Of a stretch of 7,490 bases of DNA, positions 1-5,772 are shown piece after piece; positions within the stretch are counted from its first letter, which is position 1, and each line of letters starts with the position of its first letter. The stretch is from Achromobacter sp. (GTDB lineage: Bacteria > Pseudomonadota > Gammaproteobacteria > Burkholderiales > Burkholderiaceae_B), in NCBI GenBank assembly GCA_003454835.1, contig DMTA01000570.1, forward strand, positions 1-7,490, in the 5' to 3' direction. Both the position numbers and the translations under genes were made by a program. The notes under the pieces were generated by a model. That model was not told the origin of the DNA and ran no database searches. It was given only the letters and a program-made list of their open reading frames with translations.

Positions 1-533
1 TCGGCCAGCGCGATCTCATCGGCGCCCGCATGCAGCACGGCTGCGGCGACCTCGGCCACGCGCCGCACCGGCACCTCGCCTTCCATCGAACATCCGAACG
101 CCGTGGCAACGGCGGCATCGATGCGCATCGGCCGCGCCTGCGCGCGGACCCAGTCGACGATGGCGGCCAGCATCTCGACCTGCGCGTCCGTTCCCTTGCC
201 GACATTGGCGCGGCTGTGCGTGTCGCTGACCGACACGGGAAACGCCAGCACGTGCGCACCGGCTTCATAAGCGGCGATGGCGCCCTTGAGGTTGCAGGCC
301 AGCGCGCACACCGTCAGCCCGTCGATCTTCAGCACTTCGGGCAGGATGTCGCCCGTATCCGCCATCTGCGGCACCAGCCGCGGCGACACGAAGCTGCCGA
401 CTTCGATCTCGCGCAGGCCCGCATCGGCCAACTGGCGAATCCAGCGCAGCTTGTCGGCGCCCGCCATCGTGCCCTTGGCCATCTGCAGTCCGTCGCGCGG
501 CCCGACCTCGCAAAGCCTGACTTCCTGATTCAT
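1..533 (-). CDS. HMG-CoA lyase-like enzyme (HMGL TIM-barrel family), 3' end cut by the window edge
   Basis: About 177 N-terminal codons are present; the C-terminal part lies beyond base 1. The protein begins MNQEVRLCEVGPRDGLQ. The E-V-G-P-R-D-G-L-Q block (residues 9-17) is the signature of the HMG-CoA lyase family, and R13 and D14 match its catalytic Arg-Asp pair. Further family blocks follow: IEVGSFVSP, the N-L-K-G motif, and ATAFGCSMEGEVP near the end of the visible part. Known members cleave 3-hydroxy-3-methylglutaryl-CoA to acetoacetate and acetyl-CoA in the cytoplasm, but relatives in such clusters may act on other branched 3-hydroxyacyl-CoA esters. The start lies only 15 bases after the Bug receptor stop, so the two are surely cotranscribed. 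The ribosome binding site is weak (GGGA about 6 bases upstream), consistent with translational coupling. The family call is firm; the substrate is unknown. Confidence 0.93.
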   Translation of the reverse strand, partial: MNQEVRLCEVGPRDGLQMAKGTMAGADKLRWIRQLADAGLREIEVGSFVSPRLVPQMADTGDILPEVLKIDGLTVCALACNLKGAIAAYEAGAHVLAFPVSVSDTHSRANVGKGTDAQVEMLAAIVDWVRAQARPMRIDAAVATAFGCSMEGEVPVRRVAEVAAAVLHAGADEIALA

Positions 534-548
534 GTGCGTTCCCGTGTC

Positions 549-1508
549 TTATTGCTGGATGACGATGCCGGCGCTCTTGATGGTCTGCTGCGCCTTGCCG
601 ATGTCCGACTGGATCAGCGCGGCGAACTGCGCACTGGATACGGGGGCGGTTTCCAGCCCCTGCGCCGCCAGCGCATCCTTCACGTCCTGGCGCGCCAGCA
701 GCTTGTTGAAGTCGCTGTTCAGGCGCGTGACGATGGCGTCGGGCGTCTTGGCCGGGGCCAGCACGCCGTAGTAGGTCACCACGCTGAAATCCTTGTATCC
801 CAGCTCCGCCACCGTCGGCACGTCCGGCAACGCGGGATTGCGCTTGGGCGAGGTCACCGCCAGGGCGCGCACCTTGCCCGACTTGATCAGCGTGGCCGCC
901 GACGAGATCGACGAGCCCGCGAATTGCAGGTGGCCGCCCATCAGATCGGCCAGCGCCGGCGCCGAACCCTTGTACGGCACATGCTGCATCTTGAAGCCGG
1001 CCTCGTGCTGCAACATCTCCATCGCGATGTGCACGCCGCCGCCGGTGCCCGACGTGCCGTACGAGATCTTGTTGGGTTCTTTCTTGGCAGCCTCGATCAC
1101 CTGCGGCAGCGTCTTGTAGGGCGAGGCCTCGGCCACCAGCAGCACCATCGGCGTCGTGGCCACCAGCGCCACCGGCGTCAGGTCCCTGACCGGGTCGTAG
1201 GCCACTTTCATCAGCAGCGGGATCAGCGTGACGTTGTCGGATTGGCCGATGACCAGGTCGTAGCCCTGCGCGGGCGAGCGCGCCGCTTCGGCCAGGCCCA
1301 GCGCGGTGCCGGCGCCGGGCTTGTTCTCGGGCACCACCGCCCAGCCGTTCAGTTCGTGCAGCTTGGTGCTCATCAGCCGGCCGATGTAGTCGGTGCCGCC
1401 ACCCGGCGTGGACGGGATGATGATGTGGATGGGCTTGTTCGGATAGTCCTGCGCGTTGACGGTGCATGCGACGGCCAGTGCAGCCAGCGCAACGAGTTTG
1501 CGGATCAT
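549..1508 (-). CDS. Bug-family (TctC-like) periplasmic solute-binding receptor
   Basis: 319 residues, the usual size for the family. Residues 1-19 form a Sec signal peptide (MIRK, then a hydrophobic Ala/Leu/Val core, then VNA before QDYPNKP), with likely cleavage after Ala19. The mature N-terminus carries the family pattern Y-P-x-K-P-I-x-I-I-I-P followed by PGGGTD, which forms part of the ligand loop. Bug proteins bind organic acids such as carboxylates in the periplasm and are vastly expanded in Bordetella and Achromobacter. Many are orphans without a TctAB membrane partner nearby, and none is visible here. A strong ribosome binding site (AGAGGAGA) sits just before the ATG. The 75-base gap from the CoA-transferase stop contains two small hairpins (GGCGG at 1536-1540 with CCGCC at 1548-1552, and GGGCG at 1565-1569 with CGCCC at 1574-1578). 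Neither has a T-run, so transcription probably continues through. The ligand is probably the acid metabolised by the neighbouring enzymes (inference). Confidence 0.95.
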   Translation of the reverse strand: MIRKLVALAALAVACTVNAQDYPNKPIHIIIPSTPGGGTDYIGRLMSTKLHELNGWAVVPENKPGAGTALGLAEAARSPAQGYDLVIGQSDNVTLIPLLMKVAYDPVRDLTPVALVATTPMVLLVAEASPYKTLPQVIEAAKKEPNKISYGTSGTGGGVHIAMEMLQHEAGFKMQHVPYKGSAPALADLMGGHLQFAGSSISSAATLIKSGKVRALAVTSPKRNPALPDVPTVAELGYKDFSVVTYYGVLAPAKTPDAIVTRLNSDFNKLLARQDVKDALAAQGLETAPVSSAQFAALIQSDIGKAQQTIKSAGIVIQQ

Positions 1509-1583
1509 GGGTGTCTCCTCTTTGATGGATGTCTTGGCGGTCTGACGCCGCCTCGACAGGATTCGGGCGCTAACGCCCTGGCG

Positions 1584-2792
1584 TCATGCAATCACTCCCG
1601 CGGTGCGCAAGGCGTCGATGCGCGTGGCATCCAGGCCCAGGCCCTGAAGAATGGCGTACGTCTGCGCGCCTTGGACGGGCGGATCGAATCGCTTGCCCGC
1701 CTTGCGGCCATCGAACTCGATGGGCAGCGCGGCGGCCGAAATCTCGCCGCCATCCGGCAGCCGGGTCGGCAGCAGCGCGCCGCCCGCATTCAGATGCGCG
1801 TCGTCCAGCAAGTCGTGTGGCTGACGGATCGGGCCGTACGACAGATTGGCTTCCTCCAGCGCGGCGCACAGCGCGTCGGTCTTCCAGGTCTTCAGGATTT
1901 CACCTACCCCCGGCACCAGCCAAGACCGCGCGGCCTCGCGGTCGACGGCGGTGGCCAGACGCGGATCCGCAGCCCATTCGGGCGGCAGGAATTTCTGCGC
2001 GAAGTTGCGCCATTGCGCGTCGCCCACCACTGCGACGAACACGCGGCCGTCGGCGGTCTCGAAGACGTCATACACGCCCCATGGCGGCTTGCGCTCCGCG
2101 CCCATGGGTTTGGGCGCCGTGCCCGTCAACTGGAATTGCGCGATGAACTGCGCGACCAGGAGCAGATTGTTTTCAAAGAGGCCGGACCGCACATGGCGCC
2201 CCCGGCCGGTCGCGTGGCGGTCGTGCAGCGCGGCCAACGCGCCCACCACGCCAAACGTGCCGCCCAGGATGTCGTTGACCGACGCCGCCACCCGCTGCGG
2301 CGTGTCCGCGCCGCCATTGATGTACGCCAGCCCGCCCATCATCTGCACCACTTCGTCCAGCGCCGTGCGGTGCTTGTAGGGACCGGACAGAAAGCCCTTG
2401 AGCGAGACATAGATCAGCCCCGGGTTCTCGGCCGACAGCGATTCGTAGTCAAGCCCGTATTGCGCCAGGCTGCCGTCGCGAAAGTTCTCGACGATCATGT
2501 CGGTCTGCAGCGCCAGCTTGCGCACGACCTCCTGCCCCTCGGGCGATTTCAGGTCGATCGCCAGACTCTGCTTGTTGCGGTTGAAGACCGGAAAGTAGCC
2601 GCTGCCCGATCCCTTGAGCCGGCGCGTGCGGTCGCCGTCGATCGGTTCGACCTTGATGACGTCTGCCCCCAGGTCCGCCAGCGACAGGCCGGCGGCCGGC
2701 CCCATGATCATGTGAGACAGTTCCAGGACCTTGATGCCGCGCAGCGGCAGTTCGGTGCTGTCCATGAAGGGTGAAGCCGGTGCTGCTGTCAT
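1584..2792 (-). CDS. Class III (CaiB/BaiF, formyl-CoA-transferase family) CoA-transferase
   Basis: 402 residues, the full length for the family. The N-terminal block G-I-K-V-L-E-L-S-H...GPAAGLSLADLGADVIKVE (residues 19-49) is diagnostic of family III CoA-transferases. It is followed by NRNKQSLAIDLKSPEG and D-x-I-V-E-N-F-R-x-G, both standard CaiB/Frc blocks. D174, in the segment SVNDILGG, is at the position of the catalytic aspartate that forms the aspartyl-CoA thioester. The enzyme would move CoA from a donor such as succinyl-CoA to a free carboxylic acid in the cytoplasm, preparing it for the lyase encoded two genes downstream. The start is supported by GAGGA seven bases before the ATG; a later Met at residue 10 is less likely. 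It is the first gene of the probable three-gene operon and lies 173 bases after the LysR gene. The substrate pair cannot be read from sequence. Confidence 0.94.
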   Translation of the reverse strand: MTAAPASPFMDSTELPLRGIKVLELSHMIMGPAAGLSLADLGADVIKVEPIDGDRTRRLKGSGSGYFPVFNRNKQSLAIDLKSPEGQEVVRKLALQTDMIVENFRDGSLAQYGLDYESLSAENPGLIYVSLKGFLSGPYKHRTALDEVVQMMGGLAYINGGADTPQRVAASVNDILGGTFGVVGALAALHDRHATGRGRHVRSGLFENNLLLVAQFIAQFQLTGTAPKPMGAERKPPWGVYDVFETADGRVFVAVVGDAQWRNFAQKFLPPEWAADPRLATAVDREAARSWLVPGVGEILKTWKTDALCAALEEANLSYGPIRQPHDLLDDAHLNAGGALLPTRLPDGGEISAAALPIEFDGRKAGKRFDPPVQGAQTYAILQGLGLDATRIDALRTAGVIA

Positions 2793-2924
2793 CTGGGGTT
2801 CCTCTTGCCAGCCTGTTTAAAGTAAGCGCGGCGTCGGCCAGAGCAATCTGCCCGCCGCCGCCCGCATGTCTGCATCATCGCGGGCAGGCGGCAACGGCGG
2901 GTAGCGGTCTTTCAGCATGGGGGC

Positions 2925-2940
2925 ATTCTCGTTTGGGAAC
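2925..2940. promoter_or_regulatory. Possible LysR-type regulator binding site before the CoA-transferase operon
   Basis: In the 173-base gap between the LysR gene and the CoA-transferase gene there is an imperfect dyad, ATTC-N8-GAAC. It contains a T-N11-A spacing (T at 2926, A at 2938), the minimal LysR-type box. The arms are short and the motif is loose enough to arise by chance. Its position about 135 bases before the operon start is reasonable for an activator site. This is a weak candidate only. Confidence 0.2.
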
Positions 2941-2965
2941 GTCCGGGTTAGCCCTGAGGCAGGCG

Positions 2966-3880
2966 TCAGTTCCCCAGCACGCCCAGATGCGCGAGCAGCG
3001 CACGCGCGGCCGGCGACAGCGTTTCCGGATCCCGCACCGCAATGCACAGCGGCGTGCTGGACCACGGCCCTTCCAGCGGAATGAAGCGGATGTCCAGATG
3101 CGCCAGACGCGGCTTCAGATAATGCGGCACCACCGCCACGCCCATGCCCCGCGACACCAGCAGGCAGATCGTTTCGTGCGAGCTGACGCGCGCGCTGATT
3201 CGCCGCGTCATGCCCGCCGCCCGTGCCGCCTGATCGAACACGCTGCTGATGCCGTTATCGCGATTCAGCTCGATCTGCTCGAACGGCAGCAACTGCGCGT
3301 AACCCAGCGTCTCGCGGTCGGCCAGCAGATGCCGGCCCGGCACCACCGCCGCTAGTTCGCAATGGCCAAAGGGAAACACCTGCAGCCCTTCGTGACCGAA
3401 GTCGGAACCGGCCGCCACGTCCGCCTGTCCTTCCAGCAAGGCGCGGAACGCCGTCTGCGTGGTGTCCTCTTCCAGAGAGATGTCGATCTGCGGATTCGCG
3501 CGCCGGAATGACTGGATCTGCGCCGGCAGGTCGCCCGACAAGGCGGCGAAACTGACCGCCAGGCGAATATGCCCGCGCACCCCGGTCGCAAATCCCGCCA
3601 TGTCGCGGTGCATGCGATCCATGTCCTCCAGCACGCGGCGCACGTGCGCGGCCAGCGCATCACCCGCCGGCGTCGGTTGCACGCCCTTCACGCCGCGCTC
3701 GAGCAGCGGCACGCCGAACGCGTCTTCCATTTCAGACATTCGCTTGCTGACGGCCGAGGGCACGATGTTCTCGCGTGCGGCGGCGCGCGCAAGGCTGCCC
3801 TCCTCGAGCGCGGCCAGGAACAGGCGCAGGGAAACGGGGTCGATGTCGCGGGACGGCGGGGCGGGCGGGCTGGGCTTCAT
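2966..3880 (-). CDS. LysR-type transcriptional regulator
   Basis: 304 residues, typical of the family. The N-terminal winged helix-turn-helix covers roughly residues 15-75 and shows the standard pattern: LRLFLAALEEGSLARAAARENIVPSAVSKRMSEMEDAFGVPLLERG, then the P-T-P-A-G-D-A-L hinge region. The rest is the periplasmic-binding-protein-like effector domain, with IRLAVSFAALSGDLPAQIQSFRRANPQIDISLEE as its first beta-alpha unit and the LLVSRGMGVAVVPHYL block near the C-terminus. It lies upstream of the CoA-transferase/Bug/lyase cluster and is co-oriented with it rather than divergent, so it could be cotranscribed or drive a separate promoter in the 173-base gap. The likely role is control of the downstream genes in response to the substrate or a CoA ester (inference). 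No good ribosome binding site precedes the ATG at 3880, but no better in-frame start exists before the HTH. Confidence 0.95.
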   Translation of the reverse strand: MKPSPPAPPSRDIDPVSLRLFLAALEEGSLARAAARENIVPSAVSKRMSEMEDAFGVPLLERGVKGVQPTPAGDALAAHVRRVLEDMDRMHRDMAGFATGVRGHIRLAVSFAALSGDLPAQIQSFRRANPQIDISLEEDTTQTAFRALLEGQADVAAGSDFGHEGLQVFPFGHCELAAVVPGRHLLADRETLGYAQLLPFEQIELNRDNGISSVFDQAARAAGMTRRISARVSSHETICLLVSRGMGVAVVPHYLKPRLAHLDIRFIPLEGPWSSTPLCIAVRDPETLSPAARALLAHLGVLGN

Positions 3881-4001
3881 GGCGCAAAGTGTCGTCCGTA
3901 GTCCTGCCGCGCGGGGTCGGGGTTTACCCGCCCGGTGGACTGGTTCCTGTCTCGATTACTTTTTCCCGGCGCGCGCTCCGCCAATATCCCCGCTGCCAAG
4001 G

Positions 4002-4010
4002 TGGTATAGT
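4002..4010 (+). promoter_or_regulatory. Extended -10 promoter element for the tRNA-Leu gene
   Basis: TGG-TATAGT is a good -10 hexamer (TATAGT, 4005-4010) with an extended -10 TGn element at 4002-4004. It ends 35 bases before the tRNA 5' end. The bases after it are GC-rich, like the discriminators of stringently controlled stable-RNA promoters. No convincing -35 hexamer is seen at the right distance, which the TGn element could compensate for. Confidence 0.5.
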
Positions 4011-4045
4011 CTCGCCCGCTGCCGGCCCCTTGCGGGACGCGCATC

Positions 4046-4357
4046 GCCCGAGTGGTGAAATTGGTAGACACAAGGGACTTGAACAAATTTGAGCCCTCTG
4101 GAGGAAACTCCAAAGGTGAAGCCCGTCAAACTCGGCGAAGGCCCTGGACCCGTTCCGCGCTAACGCCGAGCCAAGCCCCGATGGCATATCGGGGAAGGTG
4201 TAGAGAGCAGACGGCGGGCACCTAAGGCCGAGACGGCTATGGTGAAGGCGTGCTCCAGACCACGAACAGCAAGCCTGTGCTGGCGGCGAAAGCCGAAGTG
4301 GTAAGAAAATCCCTCGGCCTCGCGGCCGTACCGGTTCGATTCCGGTCTCGGGCACCA
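4046..4357 (+). tRNA. tRNA-Leu(UAA), interrupted by a group I intron in the anticodon
   Basis: The exons are 4046-4080 and 4306-4357, joining to an 87-nt tRNA with encoded CCA. The acceptor stem GCCCGAG (4046-4052) pairs perfectly with CTCGGGC (4347-4353), and A4354 is the discriminator. The D stem is GTG/CAC (4055-4057, 4069-4071). The anticodon stem AGGGA (4073-4077) pairs with TCCCT (4310-4314), but only after removal of 4081-4305. The loop then reads CTTAAAA with anticodon TAA. The long class II variable arm is CGGCC/GGCCG (4315-4319, 4324-4328). The T arm is ACCGG-TTCGATT-CCGGT (4330-4346). Overall it closely matches the E. coli tRNA-Leu(UAA) sequence from memory. It decodes UUA and, by wobble, UUG. 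A standard tRNA search could miss it or mis-bound it because of the 225-nt insert. Confidence 0.97.
4081..4305 (+). ncRNA. Group I self-splicing intron (IC3-like, Azoarcus type), 225 nt, no ORF
   Basis: The intron lies between U34 and A35 of the anticodon. The upstream exon ends in U4080 and the intron ends in G4305 (omega-G). P1: exon C4078-U4080 pairs with G4091-G4093 (U4080.G4091 wobble at the splice site), and A4073-G4076 pairs with C4094-U4097, with A4077 bulged. P10: UUU 4088-4090 with exon AAA 4306-4308. P2: UGGAG-GAAA-CUCCA (4099-4112). P3: 4121-4127 with 4213-4219. P4: CUCGGCG 4131-4137 with CGCCGAG 4164-4170. P6a: 4176-4182 with 4188-4194. P7: GAGCA 4205-4209 with UGCUC 4251-4255. 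P8 carries the 11-nt GAAA receptor, CCUAAG 4221-4226 and UAUGG 4238-4242. P9: ACCAC 4259-4263 with GUGGU 4298-4302, with a GAAA-capped hairpin at 4284-4295. Group I introns excise by two guanosine-initiated transesterifications. Splicing activity is inferred from the fold. Confidence 0.95.
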
Positions 4358-4627
4358 CCCAGCTGCATTACCTTCCAAGGCATGACGCCACCCTGCGCCA
4401 CCTTCATTGGCGTTCGGTGTGTCCGTCAGAACGCGCAACGCCAAGCCTCGTCGTAAAACTGTTCCTGCTGGATTCATACGCCAACTGGCGCGAATGCTCT
4501 GCAAGCGTTGTGCGTGACTCTGTCTGATTTTCGTTGGACATTGGCTAACGGCATAACCGCCAAGCTAGACTTACGTCGCGGAATCGGTCACCTACCCCCT
4601 CGACGCGTCCAAATAGAAGGGAACCCT
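4358..4627. other. Spacer between tRNA-Leu and the two-gene accessory unit
   Basis: No convincing gene is seen in these 270 bases; the short open frames lack ribosome binding sites and recognisable content. The GC content is lower than in the genes to the left. Several CGCCA/TGGCG words recur and can form small hairpins: CGCCA 4396-4400 with TGGCG 4408-4412, and CGCC 4479-4482 with GGCG 4487-4490. Neither is followed by a T-run, so they are not clear terminators. A weak promoter-like pair (TTGGCT 4541-4546 and TAGACT 4566-4571, 19-base spacing) lies before the GAF gene. I see no second copy of the tRNA 3' end that would mark an integration attachment site. Confidence 0.4.
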
Positions 4628-5386
4628 ATGCGCCTGCAAGTAATCCCCGGCGCCAAAAAGCGACGGTTACTCGAAAAGCGCTGGCCACGTGAGCTCCTGT
4701 ACAACGTACCGCCTATTTTCGCAGCCGGCATTGCGGCGATAAAGCTGTGGCAAGAGCCAAAGCCCGATTACTTCCTGTTCGGTTGCGCCGCTATTGCGTG
4801 CGGTTGGCTTATTGCCGCCCTCGTGGTTCGCGTCGTCGTAGCTCGAGGGGAGGATACAAAGGACAGCCCCGCCGCCGTCCACGAAGGGCTGTATGCCGCA
4901 GTGTCGACCGTACACCATATGCTCGCTAAGCAATGCGCAACCCGAGAATGCGGGTCGGACTTGCGGGCGACCTTTCATCGAGTAGTCCCTCCTGTCAACG
5001 ATCCCACTGAGATCGAGCAGATCATCAACTACGTAGGCGGAAGTGGCGAAGGGGTTGGCCGAACGTTTCCCGTGAACTCGGGCATCACCGGTAGAGCCAT
5101 CCGCAATAAGACCCCATTTGACATGTCGAGCGAAACCGCGACGGACAAACAATTGCGAGATGAGCTCGTTGACGCCTGGGGGTACACTACCGCCCAAACT
5201 CGCAGACTCACACCGGGAAGATATTCCGCGCTGGCTATTCCCGTTCTTGACGCTTCTCGACAACATGCAGTGGGCGTGATCTACTTCGATTCAAGTGACC
5301 GTGCATTGTTCACCCGTAACGATGTAATGGAAATAGTTGGCGCCGGCTGCGAAGCCATCAGCGATTTCGTCACGAAAAGGTATTGA
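4628..5386 (+). CDS. Two-transmembrane-helix protein with a C-terminal GAF-like domain
   Basis: 252 residues. The N-terminus is basic (KKRR, EKRWPRE), followed by two predicted membrane helices at about 23-41 and 48-72. A short linker leads to a cytoplasmic domain from about residue 83 to the end. The block GVGRTFPVNSGITGRAIRN (142-160) and the block SALAIPVLDASRQHAVGVIYFDS (200-222) resemble the beta strands and the G-x-x-G-x turn of GAF sensory domains. GAF domains bind small molecules such as nucleotides or chromophores; the ligand here is unknown and no enzymatic output domain is visible. I chose the ATG at 4628 because GAAGGGA sits five bases upstream; the same frame is open to about 4508 but lacks a good site. 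The gene has lower GC and less biased codons than its neighbours, including ATA and a TTA at codon 14, which suggests horizontal acquisition. It is coupled to the next gene, whose ATG starts two bases after this stop codon's first base pair partner set (one-base gap). Confidence 0.8.
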   Translation: MRLQVIPGAKKRRLLEKRWPRELLYNVPPIFAAGIAAIKLWQEPKPDYFLFGCAAIACGWLIAALVVRVVVARGEDTKDSPAAVHEGLYAAVSTVHHMLAKQCATRECGSDLRATFHRVVPPVNDPTEIEQIINYVGGSGEGVGRTFPVNSGITGRAIRNKTPFDMSSETATDKQLRDELVDAWGYTTAQTRRLTPGRYSALAIPVLDASRQHAVGVIYFDSSDRALFTRNDVMEIVGAGCEAISDFVTKRY

Positions 5387-5387
5387 C

Positions 5388-5594
5388 ATGACAACTGCCA
5401 CCACGCGCTCACGTTGGACCTTCGTAAAAGAGGCAACGGTCATCTCGAAACCGGACGCCAAGATCACGGTCCGACAGCTCACCCTTACGGACTCCGGTTT
5501 GCGCGCCATCACCAGCGGTAGCAGCGGCATCACACAAGGCGCCCGGGAAGAGCCGGGACCTCCCGCCCCGATCAAGAAGATGGTCCCCGCATAA
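5388..5594 (+). CDS. Uncharacterised 68-residue protein coupled to the GAF gene
   Basis: The ATG follows the GAF gene's TGA after a single base, with AAGG seven bases upstream, so the two are translationally coupled and the start is well placed. I do not recognise the protein. It starts MTTATTRSRWTFVKEATV; residues 9-33 could form short beta strands (WTFVKEATVI, AKITVRQLTL). The C-terminal third is rich in Gly, Ser and Pro (SGSSGITQGAREEPGPPAPIKK) and probably disordered. It has no signal peptide, membrane segment or cysteine. Tight coupling to a membrane GAF protein suggests a partner, inhibitor or small effector of that protein, but this is inference from context only. A strong terminator follows immediately, so the two genes make up a complete transcription unit. 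Confidence 0.7.
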   Translation: MTTATTRSRWTFVKEATVISKPDAKITVRQLTLTDSGLRAITSGSSGITQGAREEPGPPAPIKKMVPA

Positions 5595-5596
5595 CG

Positions 5597-5624
5597 AAAA
5601 AAGGGAGCTTTCGAGCTCCCTTTT
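5597..5624 (+). terminator. Rho-independent terminator after the two-gene unit
   Basis: GGGAGCT (5603-5609) pairs perfectly with AGCTCCC (5614-5620) around a TTCG tetraloop, one of the most stable RNA loops. The preceding A-run (5597-5602) pairs with the TTTT (5621-5624) that follows, so the element can work in both directions. It begins two bases after the stop of the 68-residue gene and separates the unit from the SRAP gene. Confidence 0.93.
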
Positions 5625-5725
5625 CAGTATCTATCGCCCGCGCTGCATTCTCGCCCCAGCACGCCACGCCTTCTCGCATGCCCCTAACGCTGGACAAGTT
5701 GCACGCCAACACGGCAAGCTTGGAT

Positions 5726-5766
5726 CTCCCGGAGGCGCCACCCCGCGCCTCCCGTCATACCGGGAG
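5726..5766 (+). promoter_or_regulatory. Leader with competing hairpins, one covering the SRAP ribosome binding site
   Basis: Hairpin A is a perfect 8-bp stem, GGAGGCGC (5731-5738) with GCGCCTCC (5745-5752), loop CACCCC. Hairpin B pairs CTCCCG (5749-5754) with CGGGAG (5761-5766), loop TCATAC. The GGGAG of this arm is the ribosome binding site of the gene starting at 5773. A and B share 5749-5752 and exclude each other. With A formed, CTCCC at 5726-5730 could still pair with GGGAG 5762-5766. The pairings are seen directly; a regulatory role is inference. Confidence 0.4.
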
Positions 5767-5772
5767 CCGCGC

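Noticed and set aside
265..1467. A 400-codon minus-strand frame overlapping the Bug gene.
   Set aside because: It is an alternative frame of the Bug gene with low-complexity Ala/Gly/Arg content. The true gene has a signal peptide, a strong ribosome binding site and family motifs.
30..2774. A 914-codon open frame on the plus strand.
   Set aside because: It runs antisense to the lyase, Bug and CoA-transferase genes. It is very rich in Arg, His and Gln, the usual product of reading GC-rich genes backwards, and matches no family I know.
4250..4456. A 68-codon plus-strand frame starting inside the intron, possibly an intron-encoded endonuclease remnant.
   Set aside because: It crosses the 3' splice site and the tRNA exon, and shows no LAGLIDADG, HNH or GIY-YIG motif. 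The intron is ORF-less.
3924..4504. Minus-strand open frames across the tRNA and intron.
   Set aside because: They run antisense to a tRNA and ribozyme whose pairings are fully explained; they have no ribosome binding site or domain content.
4358..4627. An integrase attachment site (attR) after the tRNA.
   Set aside because: No repeat of the tRNA 3' end and no integrase gene are visible in the window.
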